Source of the DNA: Candidatus Glassbacteria bacterium RIFCSPLOWO2_12_FULL_58_11
Lineage (GTDB): Bacteria; Gemmatimonadota; Glassbacteria; GWA2-58-10
DNA length: 8,464 nucleotides
Reading direction: 5' to 3'
NCBI GenBank assembly: GCA_001780825.1
Contig: MFIX01000083.1
Span: forward strand, 1-8,464
The translations under genes were made by a program, and so were the position numbers. The notes under the pieces were generated by a model, which made no database searches, was not told where the DNA came from, and saw only the letters and a list, made by a program, of their open reading frames with translations. Below are positions 5,389-8,464 of this stretch, piece after piece. Numbering within the stretch: the stretch's first letter is position 1; each line of letters opens with the position of its first letter.

Positions 5389-6702
5389 TTGTCCGAGGAT
5401 AAATTCGATTGTATCGTAGTCGGGGCCGGACCCTCAGGCACGGCAGCCGCGCTGACCCTGGCGCGGGCTGGCCTGCAGGTGGCGCTGCTTGAGCGCGGCG
5501 AATACCCGGGCGCGAAAAACCTTTTCGGCGGGATACTTTTCACCACCGTGCTCAACCGCCTGCTGCCCGAGTTCTGGAAAGAGGCTCCGGTCGAGCGTCA
5601 CGTGATCAGCCGCCGGTTCGGCTTCCTCAACCAGGACAGCGAGCTGGCGGTCAATTTCGCCTCGGAGCGCTATAATCAGCCGCCTTTCAATAACTCCTTC
5701 ATCGTCCTGCGCAGCCGTTTCGACCGCTGGTTTGCCTCGAAAGCCGAGGCGGAGGGCGTGGAGCTGATCCCGGAGATCGTGGTGGATGATTTCATCCGCC
5801 GGGAGGGCAAGGTGGTCGGGATTCTTGCCCGGGGCGAGGGCGGCGGGCACGATGAACTCATTGCGGATGCGGTGATCTGCGCCGAGGGCGCCAACAGCCT
5901 GCTGGCTGAAAAATCCGGCCTGCGGCCAAAAATGTCCCCGGCCAACCGAGTGCTGACTGTTAAGGAAATCATAAAACTCTCGAAACCCGTGGTGGAGGAC
6001 CGCTTCCATCTCGAAGCCGGCCAGGGAGTGGCTTACGAATATTTCGGCGAGGCGGTCCAGGGCATGGTGGGCTCCGGATTTATCTACACCAATCAGGACA
6101 GTATCTCGGTCGGGATCGGCTGCACGGTCGAGGATTTCCTGGCCAAGAAAATCTCCCCCAACGATCTGCTGGAATATTTCAAGGCCCATCCGCGGGTGCG
6201 GGCGCTAGTGCGCGGGGGCGAGGTAATCGAATACTCAACCCATATGATCACCGAGGAGAGTTACGATCACCTGCCGGAGATGGTGGGTGACGGGCTGATC
6301 CTGGTCGGGGATGCCGCCGGCCTGATCAACGCCAGTATCTACCACGAGGTGACCAACCTGGCCATGGCCAGCGGCGTATTCGCCGCCGAGGCGGTTATCG
6401 AAGCCAAAAGCAAAGGCGACTTCTCGAAAGCCGCTCTCGGAGTTTACCGCAACAAGATGGAGGACTCTTTCGTTTTAAAAGACATGTATCATTTCCGTCA
6501 CGTGATACATTTCCTGAAAAACCACAAGCAGTTCCTCAATGAGTATCCGGACATATTTATTGAGCTGATGCTGGATTATTTCACGGTCAGCGAGACGCCC
6601 AAGGCCGAGGTCAGAAAAGAGGTCATGCGCAAGTTCCGGAAGCGGATCAAAATGATCCCCTTCCTGCGCGACATGTGGGCGGCCAGGAGAGCCATGTTAT
6701 GA
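5389..6702 (+). CDS. fixC: FixC, FAD-dependent ETF:quinone oxidoreductase-like protein
   Basis: This 437-residue flavoprotein matches FixC in length (about 430) and sequence. It begins MSEDKFDCIVVGAGPSG like other FixC proteins, with the FAD dinucleotide-binding GAGPSG at 12-17 and the ribose-binding E35 R36. AKNLFGGIL is at 42-50, a second FAD contact ICAEGANS at 163-170, and the GD motif ILVGDAAGLIN at 304-314. A C-terminal basic, partly amphipathic region (about 365-437) fits membrane association. It should accept electrons from EtfAB and, with FixX, reduce quinone at the inner face of the membrane. The start is TTG at 5389: no ATG or GTG lies in frame between it and the in-frame stop at 5347, and it gives the canonical N-terminus. 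The Shine-Dalgarno sequence (GGGGG, 5378-5382) is only moderate. The stop lies at the edge of the inserted element. Confidence 0.95.
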   Translation: MSEDKFDCIVVGAGPSGTAAALTLARAGLQVALLERGEYPGAKNLFGGILFTTVLNRLLPEFWKEAPVERHVISRRFGFLNQDSELAVNFASERYNQPPFNNSFIVLRSRFDRWFASKAEAEGVELIPEIVVDDFIRREGKVVGILARGEGGGHDELIADAVICAEGANSLLAEKSGLRPKMSPANRVLTVKEIIKLSKPVVEDRFHLEAGQGVAYEYFGEAVQGMVGSGFIYTNQDSISVGIGCTVEDFLAKKISPNDLLEYFKAHPRVRALVRGGEVIEYSTHMITEESYDHLPEMVGDGLILVGDAAGLINASIYHEVTNLAMASGVFAAEAVIEAKSKGDFSKAALGVYRNKMEDSFVLKDMYHFRHVIHFLKNHKQFLNEYPDIFIELMLDYFTVSETPKAEVRKEVMRKFRKRIKMIPFLRDMWAARRAML

Positions 6703-6853
6703 TAGCTTCGTAAAAAGTCCATCTACTTCGTTGCGCGGCATATCTCGTCATTGCGGCGTACCATTAAGTACGCCTCATTCCTCGATCTTTGCCCGCCTCG
6801 TATCTGGAGCTTTTTACTTTGCTATCTGAAATCGGACTTTTTACAGGACCATC
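6701..6853. mobile_element. MITE-like insertion between fixC and fixX, with target-site duplication
   Basis: The ends are imperfect terminal inverted repeats sharing a perfect 11-bp core: GTAAAAAGTCC at 6710-6720 and GGACTTTTTAC at 6834-6844. The outermost bases also agree in part (GATAGC against GATGGT). An internal hairpin, GGCGTAC (6755-6761) with GTACGCC (6768-6774), lies in the middle. The element is flanked by direct repeats: ATGTTATGA at 6694-6702 and 6854-6862, so 7 to 9 bp depending on where the element is taken to end. It encodes no transposase. Excision with one repeat copy would join fixC and fixX through an ATGA overlap. Confidence 0.75.
6845..6848 (+). promoter_or_regulatory. 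fixX: Ribosome binding site of fixX supplied by the inserted element
   Basis: AGGA lies ten bases upstream of the fixX ATG, within the right terminal repeat of the element. Before insertion fixX would probably have been translated by coupling to fixC through the ATGA overlap. Confidence 0.4.
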
Positions 6854-6858
6854 ATGTT

Positions 6859-7176
6859 ATGAGCGAAAAAACCGCGGAAAGCATGCTTGCGCCGACGCCG
6901 GTCCTCTCGCTGGATGATAAGCTGGGGCTGGTCAAGCGCAAGATCGACAAGAAGAGCCATATCGAGGTCAATCAGGAGGGGTTCCGGACCTGCCCGGACC
7001 AGCCGATCCTGTTTATCTGCCCGGCCAAGGTCTATGAGAAGCATCCCGACAACGGCGACTGCATAGTGAATTTCGAAAACTGCCTCGAGTGTGGCACCTG
7101 CCAGGTGGTCTGCCGGGCCTACGTTAAATGGGATAACCCGCAGGGCGGGTTCGGAGTGAGCTACCAGTTCGGTTGA
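6859..7176 (+). CDS. fixX: FixX, ferredoxin-like iron-sulfur protein
   Basis: This 105-residue protein is of FixX length. It corresponds to the C-terminal ferredoxin domain of mitochondrial ETF-QO and is the FeS partner of FixC. Seven cysteines are visible: C45 and C54 in FRTCPDQPILFICPAKVY, C68, and C75-x2-C78-x2-C81-x3-C85 in NCLECGTCQVVCRAY. CPAKVY and CLECGTC are the conserved FixX segments. At least one [4Fe-4S] cluster is expected, and the extra cysteines make a second plausible. The end DNPQGGFGVSYQFG is also typical. The ATG at 6859 is chosen because the product then begins MSEKTAES. The frame stays open upstream to about 6751, but those codons belong to the inserted element. AGGA at 6845-6848, at the end of that element, is the available ribosome binding site. 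Confidence 0.93.
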   Translation: MSEKTAESMLAPTPVLSLDDKLGLVKRKIDKKSHIEVNQEGFRTCPDQPILFICPAKVYEKHPDNGDCIVNFENCLECGTCQVVCRAYVKWDNPQGGFGVSYQFG

Positions 7177-7202
7177 GACTATTTGAGGTTCTGAAATTAA
7201 AA

Positions 7203-7256
7203 GCGGACCGGAGCATAGGCCCTAAACGGCCTGTCCTACGGTCCGTCTCTTTTTAT
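7203..7256. terminator. Rho-independent terminator after fixX, probably bidirectional
   Basis: CGGACCG (7204-7210) pairs with CGGTCCG (7239-7245). An inner AGGCC/GGCCT pair around CTAAAC lengthens the stem. On the + strand it is followed by TCTCTTTTTAT. On the - strand the stem is followed by GCTTTTAATTTC. It sits between the convergent ends of fixX and the 77-residue gene and can serve both. Confidence 0.8.
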
Positions 7257-7281
7257 CCCGGATAATCGCCGGACTCGAAGC

Positions 7282-7515
7282 TCAGCGGAAGCGCCGCTTG
7301 AAGCGGGGCCCATCCCTAAGGCTGACCTGCAGGCGTTTCTGCCTGTCCTCCCGGCTTTCCGGCTGGCGTCCCTCCACTTCGGGCTTCTTTCCCCCCACCT
7401 TGAACTGGGCCGCACGGCTGCCCGTGCCGCGGGTTTTTCTCATGGTGCTGAATATTAACCAGTAAAGAAGGGCGGCAATCCCCACCAGGGCGATTTTAGT
7501 AAAAATCCAGGTCAC
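7282..7515 (-). CDS. Small single-pass membrane protein of unknown function
   Basis: This 77-residue product has one N-terminal hydrophobic helix (about residues 4-23, WIFTKIALVGIAALLYWLIF), then a strongly basic, hydrophilic tail rich in Arg, Lys, Gln and Glu that ends RFKRRFR. By the positive-inside rule the tail should be cytoplasmic. I do not recognise the family. The start is GTG at 7515, supported by AGGAGG eight bases upstream (7524-7529). A 13-bp palindrome, TATCTTAAAGATA (7536-7548), lies just before the ribosome binding site. A weak promoter (TTGAAT, 17 bases, TAAGAT) could overlap it, but its start point would be almost on the Shine-Dalgarno sequence. The gene follows the CYTH gene in the same direction after 77 bp and may be cotranscribed with it. 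Confidence 0.65.
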   Translation of the reverse strand: MTWIFTKIALVGIAALLYWLIFSTMRKTRGTGSRAAQFKVGGKKPEVEGRQPESREDRQKRLQVSLRDGPRFKRRFR

Positions 7516-7592
7516 TACTGCAGCCTCCTGATTTTTATCTTAAAGATAATACTCTATAAATTCAAGGGCGGTTCCAGCGCTCCGGCATGTCC

Positions 7593-8177
7593 TCAGGCGG
7601 GCCGCTCATCCGCGAAGCGCATGTCCTGAAGCTCCAGTCCCCGCGCCGCGCAATAATCGGTGAACAGCCGGAAATAGTTCTCCCGTTTGCCGGAGGCAGG
7701 ATCCAACCCCAGCGCGGCGGCTACCTCCTCTATTTTCTCCGGCGGCGCCTCCAGCTCGAGAAAATATCCCAGGTGCGGCAGACAATCCAGCTCGGCGCAG
7801 ACCCGGTCGGCTCGGGTAAAATGCTCCCGGTATTTTTCGTAAATACGCTCTTTGGTGAACCCCAGCCTTTGGAAAATATGGCGCAGGGTCTCGAAATCGG
7901 CAACTTCGAGCTCGCTCTCCCGCTTGGCCTTGAACCGCCCGTGAAGCGCGGCCTCCTCGTGCGGCTCCTTGAAAGTGAGTCTGATCGAGTCGTCCCGGCG
8001 CAGACGCAGCAGGCGGCCGTCGGCGGCCAGCGCGCCCTCCGGCGTGTCCAGCACCAGGTTATGCTCGAAAAGCCGCCCGTGGGAGACAAAACCGAGCTGA
8101 AGGAGCTTTTCGCGTGTTGTCTCGGGGCCGGGGAGCGGGAATTTCAGCTCGATCTCGGCCTGGCCGCATGTTCCCAC
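7593..8177 (-). CDS. CYTH-domain protein (class IV adenylate cyclase / triphosphatase-like)
   Basis: This 194-residue protein has the CYTH (CyaB-thiamine triphosphatase) fold, a triphosphate tunnel metalloenzyme. The signature ExExK is E8-I-E10-L-K12. Other tunnel motifs follow: GRLLRLRRDD (54-63), IRLTFKEP (65-72), RFKAKRESELEV (81-92), KYREHF (115-120) and the acidic AELDCLPHLGYFLELE (128-143), with ENYFRLF near the end. All charged residues expected to line the tunnel seem present, so it should be active on a triphosphate substrate with a divalent metal. Cyclic AMP synthesis, thiamine triphosphate hydrolysis and other triphosphate hydrolysis are all possible and cannot be separated here. 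The start is GTG at 8177 with GGAGG seven bases upstream (8185-8189). It is cytoplasmic, with no signal peptide. A promoter lies at 8220-8248. Confidence 0.88.
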   Translation of the reverse strand: MGTCGQAEIELKFPLPGPETTREKLLQLGFVSHGRLFEHNLVLDTPEGALAADGRLLRLRRDDSIRLTFKEPHEEAALHGRFKAKRESELEVADFETLRHIFQRLGFTKERIYEKYREHFTRADRVCAELDCLPHLGYFLELEAPPEKIEEVAAALGLDPASGKRENYFRLFTDYCAARGLELQDMRFADERPA

Positions 8178-8219
8178 GTGTATGCCTCCGCTCCAGAGTG
8201 AAAGTTGACCGCCTCAGCT

Positions 8220-8248
8220 AAGCTATTGCCCTCAAACGCCAATGTCAA
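8220..8248 (-). promoter_or_regulatory. Sigma-70-like promoter for the CYTH gene
   Basis: On the minus strand a perfect TTGACA (8243-8248) is followed by 17 bases and TAGCTT (8220-8225), which keeps the key T, A and T of the -10 box. Transcription would begin near 8213, about 36 bases before the GTG start. The -10 match is modest. Confidence 0.45.
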
Positions 8249-8397
8249 CTTGCCAACGCCGTGGAAAGTCCGGGAACCGATTTATCTCGTGCGTCCGGAA
8301 GCCGCGGCCGGCCTCCCGGGTCCATCCGCCGCAAAATCGCGCCGGGGGCGCTTCGCCGCCGGCAGGGCGCGGCAAACAGGACGGTGGAAAAAGTGAA

Positions 8398-8464
8398 ATG
8401 TCCGCGGTCCAAGCCTTGGAATATTACCTGCGGCTGATACTGTCCGCCGCGGTCAAGAAAAAAG
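8398..8464 (+). CDS. Possible start of a further gene, cut by the window end
   Basis: From the ATG at 8398 the frame stays open to the end of the window and gives 22 residues, MSAVQALEYYLRLILSAAVK and two lysines. The start looks like an amphipathic or hydrophobic N-terminal helix. A weak purine-rich stretch (GGTGGAAAAAG, 8383-8393) precedes it. The same frame is open for over 100 bases upstream, with another ATG at 8242, but that part is low-complexity and unlikely to be translated. No family can be named from so few residues. Confidence 0.4.
   Translation, partial: MSAVQALEYYLRLILSAAVKKK

Noticed and set aside
5434..6189. Open frame of 251 codons on the minus strand opposite fixC
   Set aside because: The plus strand encodes an unmistakable FixC; the antisense product has no recognisable domain or ribosome binding site.
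6751..6858. N-terminal extension of fixX by 36 codons
   Set aside because: These codons lie in the inserted repeat element and resemble no FixX N-terminus; the ATG at 6859 gives MSEKTAES and a normal length.
7587..8201. Open frame of 204 codons on the plus strand opposite the CYTH gene
   Set aside because: The minus strand carries the full set of CYTH motifs, a ribosome binding site and a promoter; the plus frame has none.
8205..8396. 63-codon plus-strand open frame before the last partial gene
   Set aside because: It is Arg/Ala/Pro/Gly-rich, has no ribosome binding site, and covers the promoter of the divergent CYTH gene.

Overview
The window comes from a GC-rich, probably Gram-negative bacterium. 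The GC-rich third codon positions, the Shine-Dalgarno motifs, the frequent GTG and TTG starts and the palindromic intergenic repeats suggest an uncultured environmental lineage, but the sequence does not allow a phylum to be named. No tRNA, rRNA, CRISPR array or transposase gene is visible.

Layout. (1) Positions 1-1952, + strand: the 3' part of a multi-spanning membrane protein of the surface-polysaccharide type, overlapped by a stand-alone SIS-domain sugar-phosphate isomerase/deglycase-like gene. (2) 1981-2661, - strand: an unrecognised 226-residue protein with a TTG start and its own sigma-70-like promoter. (3) 2662-3008: a divergent intergenic region with one promoter facing each way. (4) 3009-7176, + strand: an electron-transfer-flavoprotein cluster in the order etfB, etfA, fixC, fixX (fixABCX order), closed by a hairpin terminator. 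(5) 7282-8177, - strand: a CYTH-domain phosphohydrolase/cyclase-like gene followed by a 77-residue single-pass membrane protein. (6) From 8398: the first codons of a possible further + strand gene.

How the genes work together. EtfB and EtfA form the FAD-carrying electron transfer flavoprotein. FixC (FAD, ETF:quinone oxidoreductase-like) and FixX (ferredoxin-like) are the two halves of the membrane-associated quinone oxidoreductase. Together they should pass electrons between an NADH or acyl-CoA-type donor and the quinone pool, possibly with flavin-based electron bifurcation to ferredoxin or flavodoxin. Gene order alone cannot decide whether this complex bifurcates.

The most striking structure lies between these four genes. 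Each of the three junctions is opened by a different palindromic, MITE-like sequence (201, 451 and 156 bp gaps). The fixC-fixX element has terminal inverted repeats and sits between two copies of ATGTTATGA. Removing it with one copy restores an ATGA stop/start overlap of fixC and fixX, so it looks like an insertion at the exact junction of a formerly translationally coupled pair that spared both reading frames.
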